DNA from: Anastrepha obliqua
Taxonomy: Eukaryota; Arthropoda; Insecta; Diptera; Tephritidae
Assembly: GCF_027943255.1 (NCBI RefSeq)
Contig: NC_072896.1
Span: 68,590,501-68,654,500 of the forward strand
DNA length: 64,000 nt
Direction of reading: 5' to 3'
Below, in pieces: positions 43,010 through 54,529 of the stretch; the stretch's first letter is position 1, and the number at the start of each line of letters is the position of its first letter. The position numbers and the translations under genes are program-made. A model generated the notes under the pieces. The model ran no database searches. It worked only from the letters and a program-made list of their open reading frames with translations, and was not told the DNA's origin.

Positions 43010-44570
43010 TTTATAGTGCCACGTAGAAAGGCATACAAATTAGTGGGCAAATAGAGAAAGGCAAGCTATATACTTCAAACTTAAATAGCTGATAAGCCCT
43101 TTTTGAAACACGCATCTCTGTTGTCGAAGTAGAATAAGCGATCTTCCAGGAAGCGGAAGGATATCAATTGAAAAGATATATATCAAAGCAGTTATAGCGA
43201 AATTCACTAATGTACAAGTCTTTAAGAACTATTCATAGAAAAATATCAAGCATATTCCAACTTGAAACGGACTAAAGCATTAAACTGCGATTTTACAGTA
43301 TAAGGATCCTTAAATCTTTCGCATAACGTTTTAAAAAAAGTTAGATTGAAGTAAACTTTAGCCATAGCACAATTTATATGGTTGGCAAAAGTAAAATCTG
43401 AGTCAAAAAGGAACGCCTAGATCCAAGTACACTTCAACTGTAGAAAGTTGAAAGTTTAAGATCGAATAATTTGTGGCGATAGGATTTTGAGCTTTCGTCA
43501 GGGCCATATAAAACACCTATTAATGTTACGCGATCACTTATTTTGATACTTTGGATTGTTTAAGTAATTTTGCAGCAAAAAATAATCTACTGCAAATTGT
43601 ACTAGAAAGTTCAAAATCATCGGCGTAAAGTACGAATTTAAAATGCTTAAAACAATTTACGAATTATTTAAACAATTAAATAATACCTGATTTTATGGGA
43701 AAGATATGCCATTGGAAGCTACAACTTTACTCCATCCTTCAGGCAGCATACGGATTCCTCTGATGAAAAATTCGAGTTCTTTTGACTTGATCCATTCATT
43801 GAGCCAGTTTGCGGTGCTCTCGTTAAAAGTGAACCGCTCTCCAATAAGGGCTGGCTGCATTGATCGAAACAGATGGTAATCCGAAGGTGCAATGTCTGGG
43901 AAATACGGAATACATAATAATTTTTGTAGTTGAGTATCTTCGAATTTTTTCGGTACGCCTTCGCGATCTTTATCACTCACGTCGAAATTGCCACTTTGGA
44001 AGCGTTGAATTCACTCTTTAAAAGTTGTATTTGATGGAGCGTGATTACCGTAAATTTTTTTCAATAGGTATACGACACGTTTCAACTGCACTTCTCTTTA
44101 ACAGGTCATAATGAACCATGACTTCCCTAAAATGCTGGTTTTTCGGGACAAACGCAGACATTTTTGACGTCAGATGAAAAAAAGATCTTTACTCTTCAAA
44201 CGAATGTCAACTACTGCGTTCGAGACCTTACATATACGCCTTCAAATCTCTACTAAAGCGAACACAAAAATAGTGTCAGCAGCGACACCTCTTTTACGTA
44301 TTTTCATACACGTATAACAATAATAAAGAGGACAAAGAAGAGCGGTTCAAGAATACTATCTTGAGGTACACCAGATGAGACCACAAAGAGATATGATTTA
44401 TTATTTTCTATTTCTACAATGAAAATTCTGTTCCTGATATAAGTGCGTAACCACAAACTTTCAAGCTTGGGCCGTAAAATATTATGCGAGACCATATCAA
44501 ACGCCTTCGGGAATTCGTTTGAATTATGGTTACCCCACAGGAATCGTGGGGCGTTCAGCGATATCATAGT
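43010..44570 (-). pseudogene. Jockey-like LINE, split by a mariner derivative
   Basis: From 44567 downward the frame gives FPKAFDMVSHNILRPKLESL (motif A region) and SSGVPQDSILEPLFFVLFII (motif B region), ending near 44290. After the mariner derivative the element continues at 43650 with FVLYADDFEL (catalytic motif C, YADD) and at 43350-43010 with a C-terminal RFKLEYA / LPLPGRSLILLRQQRC-like tail. Decay is moderate. It is a dead reverse transcriptase of the jockey group. Confidence 0.65.
43690..44285 (-). mobile_element. Mariner internal-deletion derivative
   Basis: The minus strand begins with a mariner 5' region and a start MSAFVPKNQHFREVMVHYDL at 44162, then a broken HTH part. In one open frame (43980-43693) DKDREGVPKKFEDTQLQKLL (end of the HTH) is joined directly to FPDIAPSDYHLFRSMQ (third catalytic region) and the normal C-terminus (PEGWSKVVASNG). 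About 200 codons including two catalytic Asp residues are gone. I could not define the TIRs. Confidence 0.7.
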
Positions 44571-44669
44571 CTAACTGTGAACAAAATCCCATACAAATTT
44601 ATACCGCCATTTTTGCGAGTTTTACTGCCAAACATAAAAACGTACGACATTTCAAAGCCGAAAATAATA

Positions 44670-45921
44670 CGAGGGGTGCCTTTTATATTTCGGGATTGGG
44701 CAACCCTGGTGTTGCAATCTGGCAACTGACAGCTGTATCGCAAAGATTGACATTTTTTGGCTTTTACGTACTCAGAACGTTTTGAAATACCAGCGCTATT
44801 TGTGTTGTTTACAGCAACTTAAAAGATTCATCTCGGCCCAAAAATGGAATTAAATCGTGAACATTTTCGTGCGATTATTTTTTACAACTTTCGACGTGGA
44901 TTAACTCAGCAACATTACATGGATGAACTTAATTCATTTTTTGGCGATGAAACTCCATCAAGGACCAGTGTTTATCGATGGTATGGTGAATTCAATCGTG
45001 GTCGTAGTTCACTCTAAGACGAATTTCGTGAAGGTCGTCCAAAATCAGTTGTTTTTCCGAAAACCATTGATGCTGTGCGCGAACTGATATTGCAAGATCG
45101 TCATGTGACCTATCGTGAGATTCAGACAATCTTAGGCATTAGTGGGACCAGCATACATTCAATATTGCATAAACATTTGACTGTCAAAAAAATTTGTTCG
45201 CGTTGGATCAAACACAATTTGTCAATCGCTCAAAACAAGGCTCGTGTCGATTGGTCGAAGGAAATGCTCAAAAAATACGATCGCGGGGCTTCGAAAGACG
45301 TCTATGACATCGTGACAGGTGATGAATCATGGATTTACGCATATGAGCCCGAAAGTAAACAGCAGTCGACTGTATGGGTGTTTCAAGATGAGCCAAATCC
45401 AACAAAAGTTGTTCGCGCACGAATCACTTCCAAGCAAATGGTCGCCTGTTTTTTCGGAAAACTGGACATGTCGCAACCGTACCACTGACTGGTACACAAC
45501 CATTTGTTTGCCAGTTGTCTTCCAAGAAATTAGGAAAACCAATCGCCAAAGACGGATCACTCTTCACCAGGACAATGCGAGCTCTCACACATCGGCTCAA
45601 ACAACTGCAAAACATCGAATTAATGGGTCATCCGCCGTATAGTCCTGACTTGGCACCGAATGACTTCTTTTTATTCCCGTACGTAAAAAATAAACTGAGA
45701 GTTCAACGTTTTTCGACACCTGAAGAAGCGGTTGCGGCATTCAAAATACATGTTTTGGAGGTACCTCATTCAGAGTGGCAAAAGAGCTTCGGCAATTGGT
45801 TCAAACGCATGCAAAAGTGTATAGATCTTCAAGGAGAATATTTTGAAAAACAATAAAGTGATTTTCGATGATTAAAATTTGTTTTTGTTCTCTAATCCCG
45901 ACATATAAAAGGCACCCCTCG
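44670..45921 (+). mobile_element. Mariner element, sister copy 1
   Basis: The ends are CGAGGGGTGCCTTTTATATT at 44670 and its inverted counterpart to 45921, with TA at 44668-44669 and 45922-45923. It is 1252 bp, nearly identical to the copy at 47192-48488 apart from 45 bp of deletions. Confidence 0.9.
44844..45856 (+). pseudogene. Mariner transposase, copy 1, nonsense plus deletions
   Basis: The ATG at 44844 opens MELNREHFRAIIFYNFRRGL. Codon 58 is TAA (45015-45017), after RGRSS-L. Reading continues in frame from 45018 to 45488 with VTYREIQTILGISGTS (second HTH) and the first catalytic block IVTGDESW. A deletion after the FFGKLDM region and a second, 15-bp, deletion within the segment between DNASSH and NIELMGHPPYSP break the frame. 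The third Asp is in YSPDLAPNDFF, and the C-terminus EYFEKQ at 45856 is normal. The family spacing is DD34D, so it is a mariner rather than a DD37E or DD41D relative. Confidence 0.85.
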
Positions 45922-47191
45922 TATCACTAGATATGTAAAAAAAGTAGTTTCGATGTAATTTATTGCACCTATTTCATTATTATTTATTAGAATTTTCAAT
46001 CTGTTCTGGTGTTGGCATTAGTTCAGAGACTTTTTAAAGCAAGCTACTTAATTCGAAACTGCTGCTTTAATTGCTTTGTCGTGCTAGAAAACATGGTAAG
46101 AATCATTAAGAAGTACTGCAGGAGAATTTTTGATGAGGATGACATAGGAACCACTAACACTATACTTTTACTGAAGGACGGAAATAAAGACTTTGATGAC
46201 CATACAACACAACGACAATATCGAAAGAGAACGCGTAACTTAGGTTCCAAACGAATTTTCTAAAAAAGGAAATCACATGAATGCAATAATTGTATACGGC
46301 TGGAAATTTCCATAAACTTTAGCAGTATATAGTAGAAAAACTACTCAACCCACCTAACCCACGTATAATGCGCAAAATCACTAACCAAAAATTCTTAAAA
46401 TATTTAAACTGCAGCGTGAATCGGCAATCGAGCCATGCCACTCACCAATAATGCAACCTCTGTATTTTGATCAATGCGTTTGATTTTGATTTATGAATGC
46501 TGAACTGTCGAATTTTTCGAGAAATGTTAGCTCCGCAAAATATTAAATGATGCATGAAAGTTTTAATGAAAAAATGCAACAGTTGTTGGATCATACAAAG
46601 TACAGTGAAAATATTGCCCTGGAGGAGTGAAAACAGGAATGTAAGTATTTTTCTTATTTGGAGTTTAAGTAGATTGTTTTGTATTGTAAAAGTAACAAAA
46701 AGGGAGCAAAGAAAGAGCAGAAAATTGCAAAGTGAAAACTGGACATCTGATATCGTTTGCTGATATGCACGTGGTGTGTATTTGGAGTGCATACTTCAAT
46801 ACATTTAATGCCATTCATTTGTCGATTTAAATTTTTTTTGTGTGTTTGCTGACTAAACAAAGTGTAAAATTGCCGAAACGTGAGTTTGCGATTCGTGTAT
46901 TGTATAAATGTATGCACATCTTACATACGAGTATGTATGTGTGTGTGGATATATAAGTACACATGTTGTATGCACACTTTCACTGTTAAAAATACGCAGT
47001 GAACGTTCAGGGTAAAGAAGTTTTGTTAAAGAAATAGATTATCAGTGGGAAATTATTGAACGATTTCGAACGATTGTAACAAGTAGCCACGAAAAAATAG
47101 GCATACATTTCTATCCGTTATTCAACTTGCATTTTGTTTTTTAGCCACCCTACCTTTTCCAAGTCTTGCCGTTCGATGTGTTTAGTAGATA
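45922..47191. other. Non-coding stretch between the sister mariners
   Basis: Short open frames (for example 46009-46263 and 46442-46792) show no domain. The stretch includes CATACGAGTATGTATGTGTG-type words near 46925. No duplication of the flanks of the sister mariners is seen, so the two copies are not part of a larger tandem duplication. Confidence 0.4.
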
Positions 47192-48488
47192 CGAGGGGTG
47201 CCTTTTATATGTCGGGATTCGGCAACCCTGGTGTCGCAATCTGGCAACTGACAGCTGTATCGCAAAGTTTGACATTTTTTGGCTTTTACGTACTCAGAAC
47301 GTTTTGAAATACCAGCGCTATTTGTCTTGTTTACAGTAACTTAAAAGATTCATCTCGGTCCAAAAATGGAATTAAATCGTGAACATTTTCGTGCGATTAT
47401 TTTTTACAACTTTCGACGTGGATTAACTCAGCAACATTGCATGGATGAACTTAATTCATTTTTTGGCGATAAAGCTCCATCAAGTACCAGTGTTTATCGA
47501 TGGTATGGTGAATTAAATCGTGGTCGTAGTTCACTCTAAGACGAATTTCGTGAAGGTCGTCCAAAATCAGTTGTTTTTCCGAAAACCATTGATGCTGTGC
47601 GCGAACTGATATTGCAAGATCGTCATGTGACCTATCGTGAGATTCAGACAATCTTAGGCATTAGTGGGACCAGCATGCATTCAATATTGCATAAACATTT
47701 GACTGTCAAAAAAATTTGTTCGCGTTGGATCCCACACAATTTGTCAATCGCTCAAAAAAAGGCTCGTGTCGATTGGTCGAAGGAAATGCTCAACAAATAC
47801 GATCGCGGGGCTTCGAAAGACGTCTATGACATCGTGACAGGTGATGAATCATGGAGTTACGCATATGAGCTTGAAAGTAAACAGCAGTCGACTGTATGGG
47901 TGTTTCAAGAAGAGCCAAATCCAACAAAAATTGTTCGCGCACGAAGCACTTCCAAGCAAATGGTCGCCTGTTTTTTCGGAAAACCTGGACATGTCGCAAC
48001 CGTACCACTAGAACAACGCAGAACAGTAAATTCTGAGTGGTACGAGTACACAACCATTTGTTTGCCAGTTGTCTTCCAAGAAATTAGGAAAACCAATCGC
48101 AAAAGACGGATCACTCTTCACCAGGACAATGCGAGCTCTCACACATCGGCTCAAACAACTGCATTTTTGAGCACCCAAAACATCGAATTAATGGGTCATC
48201 CGCCGTATAGTCCTGACTTGGCACCGAAGGACTTCTTTTATTCCCGTACGTAAAAAACAAACTGAGAGGTCAACGTTTTTCGACACCTGAAGAAGCGGTT
48301 GCGGCATTCAGAATGCATGTTTTGGAGGTACCTCATTCAGAGTGGCAAAAGTGCTTCGGCAATTGGTTCAAACGCATGCAAAAGTGTATAGATCTTCATG
48401 GAGAATATTTTGAAAAACAATAAAGTGATTTTCGATGATTAAAATTTGTTTTTGTTCTCTAATCCCGACATATAAAAGGCCCCCCTCG
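47192..48488 (+). mobile_element. Mariner element, sister copy 2
   Basis: It has the same terminal inverted repeats as copy 1, with TA at 47190-47191 and 48489-48490. It is 1297 bp, without the deletions of copy 1, and lies in the same orientation 1.3 kb further on. Confidence 0.9.
47366..48423 (+). pseudogene. Mariner transposase, copy 2, shared nonsense codon
   Basis: The ATG at 47366 opens the same protein as copy 1. Codon 58 is again TAA (47537-47539). From there the frame is open through the HTH, the first catalytic block (VTGDESW), the second (HQDNASSH) and the third (YSPDLAPKDFF) to 48253. There a single missing T, compared with copy 1 (CTTCTTTTATT against CTTCTTTTTATT), shifts the frame. 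The C-terminus can still be read to EYFEKQ at 48423. Only two lesions separate it from an open frame, and one is shared with copy 1. Confidence 0.85.
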
Positions 48489-48559
48489 TACAATAAAAAA
48501 CGCTTAAGGGAATTGTTTCCGACAGGTTTTCATCTTTCGCAGAAGATAAAGGTATTTTA

Positions 48560-49670
48560 TGCACATACTAGTTTGGCTTCAGGAAATCCCACTCAGCAGT
48601 GGATGCTATTAAATACATGGTAAATTTAGCAATAGAAATAATGGAGGGCAAGAGAAGACGTGGCGGAAAAAAGTATTACCACGCTGTGCTAAATCTGGAC
48701 GCTAGAAATGCTTTTAACACAGTTAGCTGATAATGTATGCTAGAAGCTCTCGCAAAAATAGGGACGCCTAGTTATATCACCAGGATAGGTGGGAGCTCTG
48801 GCACGAACCGGACTAGTTTTTGACCCAATACTGTGAAACCTAATGTATGACGGTGTTCTAAACCTGAATATGCCCATAGAATTAAGTGATTGGATATGCG
48901 GTTGATATCGGCAACAAAACATATCCACGGAATTTTGGAGGATTGACAGCGAATGAGTAAGCAAGATCAAGGCTTGCTTGAGGTTTATGCAGCTGGAATT
49001 AGCTGAGCATACATCAGATGTAGTATTAATAAGCTGCAGAGAGACAGTAGAAACTTTGAATGGTAATGTTGGGACTGTAACTATTAATTCAAAGCCCGCG
49101 ATGATGCAAAGAACGCGTCGAATGTGCAGTCCTGTCTGTCACAAATAATGCAAAACAACGGCGACCCCAGCCATAGCAAAAGAATCCTATATAGTAGGGT
49201 AGTTAGTTCGGTTCTTTTGTATGCCGCACCGATCTGGGCGGATGCACTGAACATAAATAGCTACGTAAGAAAACCAATAGACGTCTATCAGCTAAGCGCT
49301 TTGCGGAACATCTTGGTTACTGTACAGGAAGCGTCATCATCCTTCGTTATTGCAGAACTAGTACCGGTAGACATTTTGGCAAACAAAAAATGCATAGAGT
49401 TTATATAAGGCTATCCGAACATGATGATAGAGCAAGGCGATGGACGCATGAGTCAATACCCATCTTTGCGACGTGGTTAGAAAAGAACCATGGAGAAAGA
49501 AACTACTACCTTACCCAATTCCTTTAAGGGCACGAGGTATTTAGAAAATATCTCCATAGGTTCGGCCAAGACTGTTCACCAAAGGCCACATTCTGTACGG
49601 AGAGGGAAGAAGACATTGATCTTGCCTTGCTCCAATGCCCACACTATGCTCACGAAAACTTTAACTTATT
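48560..49670 (+). pseudogene. R1-like LINE reverse transcriptase, decayed
   Basis: Frames give FRKSHSAVDAIKYMVNLAIE and KYYHAVLNLDARNAFNTV (catalytic motif A, with FR..STVDA-type approach), a gap with stops, then an open frame at 49124-49408 with ILYSRVVSSVLLYAAPIWAD and LSALRNILVTVQEASSSFV of the thumb region. A Cys/His-type C-terminal trace lies at 49600-49650. This order matches R1-clade LINEs. The 5' end lies close to the right end of the sister mariner. Confidence 0.65.
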
Positions 49671-50070
49671 AAACGGAGAAAACTAGTTTTGGCCTCCCCT
49701 CGGACTTCTTATTAGAACCTATTTTATAACAAAGATTTAATAAATTCTGAACTTCGACAAAATCTTCACATTTTGTGTGTTTTAGTTGCCCCTCTTTTAT
49801 AACGTTTCGAGTATTTTTTATTTGTCTTGCTAAATATGATGAAAAGCTACATTTTTTATTGTTATCAAAATTTTGGTAGAGAAAAGGCTGTGTTCAGAAA
49901 AAATATAATATCTTTTGTGTGGAATATTTTTCTTTATTTGCTAGAAATATAATTATGAATGATTATATTACAGTGCGAAAGGCATTAGTAGCTAAAACTA
50001 TTGGCCCAATTTTTTGATTTTTTTTTTGTGGAAAATGATTGTTGCTGTAAAGAGGAACAAAATACTTATA
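49671..50070. other. AT-rich non-coding stretch
   Basis: No domain or boundary is seen. Confidence 0.3.
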
Positions 50071-50364
50071 CGAGGTTTGTTTAAAAAGTAAGGTGAATTT
50101 TAAAATTTCACAGGCTACATACTGAATTTTGACCAAAAACAAAGTCGCATGCACATCGCTCAGGAATTGTTGAATGACGTCAACCATGATCCAGATTTGC
50201 GTAAAGAGGTTATTTATGCCTCCGACAAACACTCTAATCATGCGATATTGCTAAAACCGTGAACATAACTTCGAGACGAGTGTACCAACATAAAAAAATA
50301 ATAGTCGAAAGTCGAATCGTACCCCGAAGTTTGAAAATTCACCTTATTTCTTGAACACATCTCC
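50071..50364 (+). mobile_element. Mariner-derived MITE, 294 bp
   Basis: The left end (AGGTTTGTTTAAAAAGTAAG then GTGAATTTT) and the right end, read in reverse (GATGTGTTCAAGAAATAAGG then TGAATTTT), are inverted repeats bordered by TA at 50069-50070 and 50365-50366. The inside keeps a mariner transposase scrap (FDQKQ-SRMHIAQELLNDVN-HDPDLRKEV) at 50132-50210, so it arose by deletion of a coding element. No full-length parent is in the window. Confidence 0.75.
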
Positions 50365-50366
50365 TA

Positions 50367-51714
50367 TATTGAATATTTTATGCTTTATTTTCATTGAATA
50401 TTTCTTCGAAGTAAAGCATAAAAAAGCAATAAATAAATTGCTTAGAGAAAAGTGTTAAATCCAGAACAGTATCAAATAGTCTTAAGATATCAAAACTTTT
50501 AGAGCCAAGGGGTTTTCAAGAAATCCCAGAGCAGAATATACATATGATCGGTCGACATTTTTTAAAGTTTTTTTTAAGTTTTCTTTCAATAAGAGCTCTA
50601 GGGAATTTTTTTATAAGGAATATTTTTCTCGTGGGCATGATAAAGTTGATGGCAAACTTTATTTTTTAATAAAACTTGTAATTTTTTGCAAAATAAAAAT
50701 TGCGAAATTTCAAAGAATATGGAAAAGTATTGATGGTTTAACTTCATAAAAAAAAATTCAAACATCAAGGGTTTAATTCACCATTTTTTTGTATTTGCGA
50801 TGCAAATATCTATTTCATTCCCTAAACCAATGCAAGAGACAAAAATTAGATGAAGAAATACTTAGTTCATCAAAAATTTTCAGTAAAAATGCTACAATTT
50901 TAACTAACTACCTACAATTTAATTAAACAGATTCAGAGTATCAATTTTGGAAAATGCTATACCATATGGAGTCGTAAATATTAAGAATACATATTAAATA
51001 TAAATACGCGGGTGCAAATAAATCTTAAATTTAAATCTAAAACATGATTACTTATACATTTTTGTGTAATTGAGCACTACTTTCCTTACATTCTTACATC
51101 GTGCCTCCATTTTCGAACATTTCTGGCACTCAAAGCTGTCAATTAGCTGCCATTCATTTGCTGACAAGAATGAAGGCATTGAATTTATTTGCAACGAATC
51201 AGCGGCAACACAATTACCCATTAATGTATGCAAATACAAATTGTCGATTGTCAGTTCTATGCCAACTGTGGATGGTAGTGGCAAATTATATTCAATTGTT
51301 TCGAGGAATAGCATTTACACTGCACTGAAGCTCTTGTTTTGCGAGCAACAAACGATTTGATTTGGCATCGACAATGACGTTCCTGAACGATGGCCGCTGG
51401 CATCAGCAATGCTTTAATCTGATTGCTGGCTTCTAACCAATAACTTTGCGTGTTTGTTCTTGTGTACTAGCAATGCACTGTTATATTGCTGTGATTCGTA
51501 GTGGATGGCTTCAATTAGTGATATTAGAAGAAATAAAAGTGTGAGGTACTGTGGGATTAACACGTAAAATAAGTTGATGTTTGAAAGTAATTATTTGTGT
51601 TACGTAATTAATTAGCTATGGAGCGATACTCAGTAGAGTGACGGGTAATAGCGATTAAAATGTTTCATGAAAGTGGTTTTCCTGAACACTTGGACTGAAA
51701 ATAAGTGCATTTCG
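50367..51714. other. Non-coding stretch
   Basis: A/T-rich to about 51050, then more mixed sequence to 51500 with overlapping open frames on both strands at 51048-51360. Neither frame has a recognisable domain. No feature is supported. Confidence 0.35.
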
Positions 51715-52190
51715 CGCATTGCATGATGAGCGTTGAGGCACATTTTCATCTAACCGGTACCCGGAAAATTTATGAATTTGGGATCCTGAAAATCCACATT
51801 TCATTGAAAAAACTCTTTATCTACAACCAGTCGCATTTTGGTGTGGTGTATGGGTTGGTGGAGTCATCGCACCATACTTCTTTGAAAATAATGTATTAAC
51901 GCTATAACGGTGAGCGCTGAATGTTAACGTGACATAATAATACACTTTTTATGACCTGAGTTAGATGTGGTTTTACCACGACGTTGCCACGTGTCTCTAT
52001 TTCACCAGACATCGACACTAAATGTCCTCCAAGATTCTACGATTTAACATGACTGTACTTCTTTCTCTAGGGTTACTTGAAAAGTATGATCTAAGCCAAT
52101 ATAACTAAGCCAATTTCAGTGCCGAAGAAAGAAATCCTTTGCGTTATAAATGTAATACCTACATATCCCGAACTATGCCAAAAAGTCAAG
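51715..52190 (+). pseudogene. DDE_3 transposase remnant
   Basis: The plus strand reads a decayed VEAHFHLTGTRKIYEFGI (first catalytic block with HFHLTG), a VVYGLVESSHHTSLKIM segment equivalent to VWCGLWAGGIIGPYFF of relatives, and, after frame changes, RFYDLT..YFL.GYLKSM (third region). It has many stops and lacks an N-terminus. It appears to be a third DDE_3 family. Confidence 0.55.
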
Positions 52191-52295
52191 GAAAATTATG
52201 AAAAGCGGATCCTGTGTTGCTAGAAGAGGCGTGCTGGGAAATTTAAAAAAATCTTGACAAATTACGCTATATATTGTCATCGCTAATTCTACATA

Positions 52296-53204
52296 CTTAG
52301 TCCCGACATAAGTTCTGTTACAAGTTAAGTACGTTATAAATATGAATTTATAATATTTTTTTTTAATGATGTTAGTTTTACTTAATCATGTAAATATTAA
52401 AAAAGAACACATTTAAATTTTTTCGAAATGGTCACAATTTGCTTTTACACAAGCCTTCAAACGATTAGGCCAGTCAGATATTTCAGTACGCACGGTTTCC
52501 ATGGATACTGACGTCGTTGGAAGAAATGTAACGATTTCGCAAGGCACTCCTCAACAAACCATTACGGAGACTGGATGGTGACCACGCTGAATCTTTGGAA
52601 CAACATTTTCTGCGTCTTTAGAAGTTTTAGCATACATTTTCTAGTTTTTCTTATTAAAAACTTCTTCAACAGTCAAATTTTTCTCATCTATGACAAGAAT
52701 ATTTTATGGCCTATGACCGCGGGCCACCGAAGAAGTGCTTGCATCTGTCGAGTCTAATTTTCTTGAAGCGCGTTGTCAAAAGATGACCAGTTGAGTGACC
52801 GAAAACTTCTTTGAGATCATCTCTTATTAGTCCTGGGGGATTTTTTGCGTATTCTTTCTCGAACGGCTTTTATGGGTCCACTGGTTCGAACCACACGAGG
52901 CCGACCACTTCTTTTTCTGCCCGTCACTTCAGATGTTTGGAAAAAACAATCGATCGCGCGGTAAATAAACATTCTCGAAATATTAAGTTTTTCAGCAATT
53001 CGTGAATCTCACTTACACTTTTACCACACTTTTGTAATGCAATCACTGTAGTGCGATTTTCCTCAGCTCACCACTCCACGAAACTGAGTATAATTTATGA
53101 GTAAACAATGCATACGAACAAAAGCAAAAACAACGTAACTTTTTTCTGAAAGTTTTTGCCGTATGCATTGTAAAATTTGTCTGAGAATTTATGGTAAGAC
53201 TAAG
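52296..53204 (-). mobile_element. Tc1-like element, internal deletion (copy D)
   Basis: The left end CTTAGTCCCGACATAAGTTC (52296) and the right end, read in reverse as CTTAGTCTTACC, are inverted repeats with TA at 52294-52295 and 53205-53206. It is about 285 bp shorter than copy C; the deletion falls at about 52516-52540, removing part of the catalytic core. What remains of the transposase is broken. Confidence 0.7.
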
Positions 53205-53469
53205 TACTATGAAATGTGAAAGTAATTTTTTCCCCCTTTTTACCCTTAGTAATTTAGTAATTTCTTATTATTTAATAAATACACCAAACTTGGACGGTAT
53301 AGTAATAAGTACAAGAACCTCTTTTTGCGCATATACTGAAACTCTAACAGGTTTTGGATTAGATAATATTGTAAGGTATATTTGACATAAGAAAATAAGC
53401 TTTAGTATGGAAATATTTCCATTGTCTGCGAACTTTTCGGAAAGAGTCAAAACTTGTTGACCGAACTTA

Positions 53470-54150
53470 AATAAAACCAAGCCGCTCGAGAAAGAATCCG
53501 CAAAAATCCCCTTACAAAGCAGAAAATCATGTCCAGGGAAATAAATGTATCGACCAGATCCATATCAGGTCTAATAAGAGATAATCTCAAAGAAGCTTTC
53601 CGTCGCTCAACTGGTCATCTTTTGACAACGCGCTTGAAGAAAATTAGACTCGACAGATGCAAGCTGCTTCTTCGGTGGCACGCGGTCAGAGGACATGAAA
53701 TTATTCTTGTGACAGATAAGAAAATTTCATGGTTGAAGAAGTTTTTAGTAAGAAAAACTACAAAATCTATGCTAAAACTTCTGAAGACGCAGAAAATGTT
53801 GTTCCAAGGATTCAGAGTGACCACCATTCAATGTACGTAATAGTTTGGTCGGAGTGTCTTGTAAAGGCGTTATACTCTTCATTTCCACAAAAAAAGAGTT
53901 AAGACCGGGGCAACAGTGGGCCAGAAGGATGTCTTAAAAAGTGTGGTGAAGCAGTTGAGCAATACTCTCAGGCCATAAGGCAAAAACCACCCAGAAATGA
54001 TTAAAAAACAGTATTCCTGGGTTTATAGCCACAGAAGAATGGCCTTCTGGAAATCCAGATCTGAATCCATTGGACTACAGTTTGTGGTCAGAATTGGAGA
54101 AAGCAACACCTCACAGAAATTTGGAGATTCTCAAACAATCTTTGGTTCAG
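53470..54150 (+). pseudogene. Tc1-like transposase fragment, opposite strand (copy E)
   Basis: The plus strand has an open frame MSREINVSTRSISGLIRDNL at 53529 continuing to STGHLLTTRLKKIRL, then HAVRGHEIILVTDKKI. Relatives have ILFTDEKIF, so the Glu beside the catalytic Asp is now Lys. After further shifts it gives IPGFIATEEWPSGNPDLNPL-like (54010-54080) and NLEILKQSLV. It lacks the first HTH and no terminal repeat was found. It faces copy D head to head, 265 bp away. Confidence 0.65.
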
Positions 54151-54529
54151 GCAGGTTTTTTGACCTACACAGATACACAGCTCACCCCAAACGTAAGTTT
54201 GACAATGAAATAGACATCAAAAATAAATTTCTCAGGGTAAGCTTTAAGTAAAATTTAAAACAAAAATATATTGCTAATCCCCAAATAGAATAAGATACCA
54301 TAATCTTCTGAAAGAATTAATAAAAAGCATTTATTGATTAAATTGTGCTAATTTTTCCTGTATTCAGGGTATTTTAAAAATTATCAATTTTAATTTCGTA
54401 CAATAGCTCTTGCAGAATCGGTATTCACACCATTAGGTGCACTCAAGAATATAATTTCCCAAAAATACCTCTGAATCGCGGATTGTAGATGGAAAGGCCA
54501 GACGAAATGAAAAATTAGTAGAACATTAT
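54151..54529. other. Non-coding stretch
   Basis: AT-rich DNA between the Tc1-like and LINE fragments; no feature is seen. Confidence 0.3.

Noticed and set aside
49963..50241. A 92-codon minus-strand frame with hydrophobic stretches
   Set aside because: It is the antisense of a mariner-derived MITE (50071-50364), whose sense strand has a recognisable transposase scrap.
51048..51360. Overlapping open frames on both strands (88, 96 and 75 codons)
   Set aside because: None shows a domain, signal or repeat, and they overlap each other. I treat them as chance frames.
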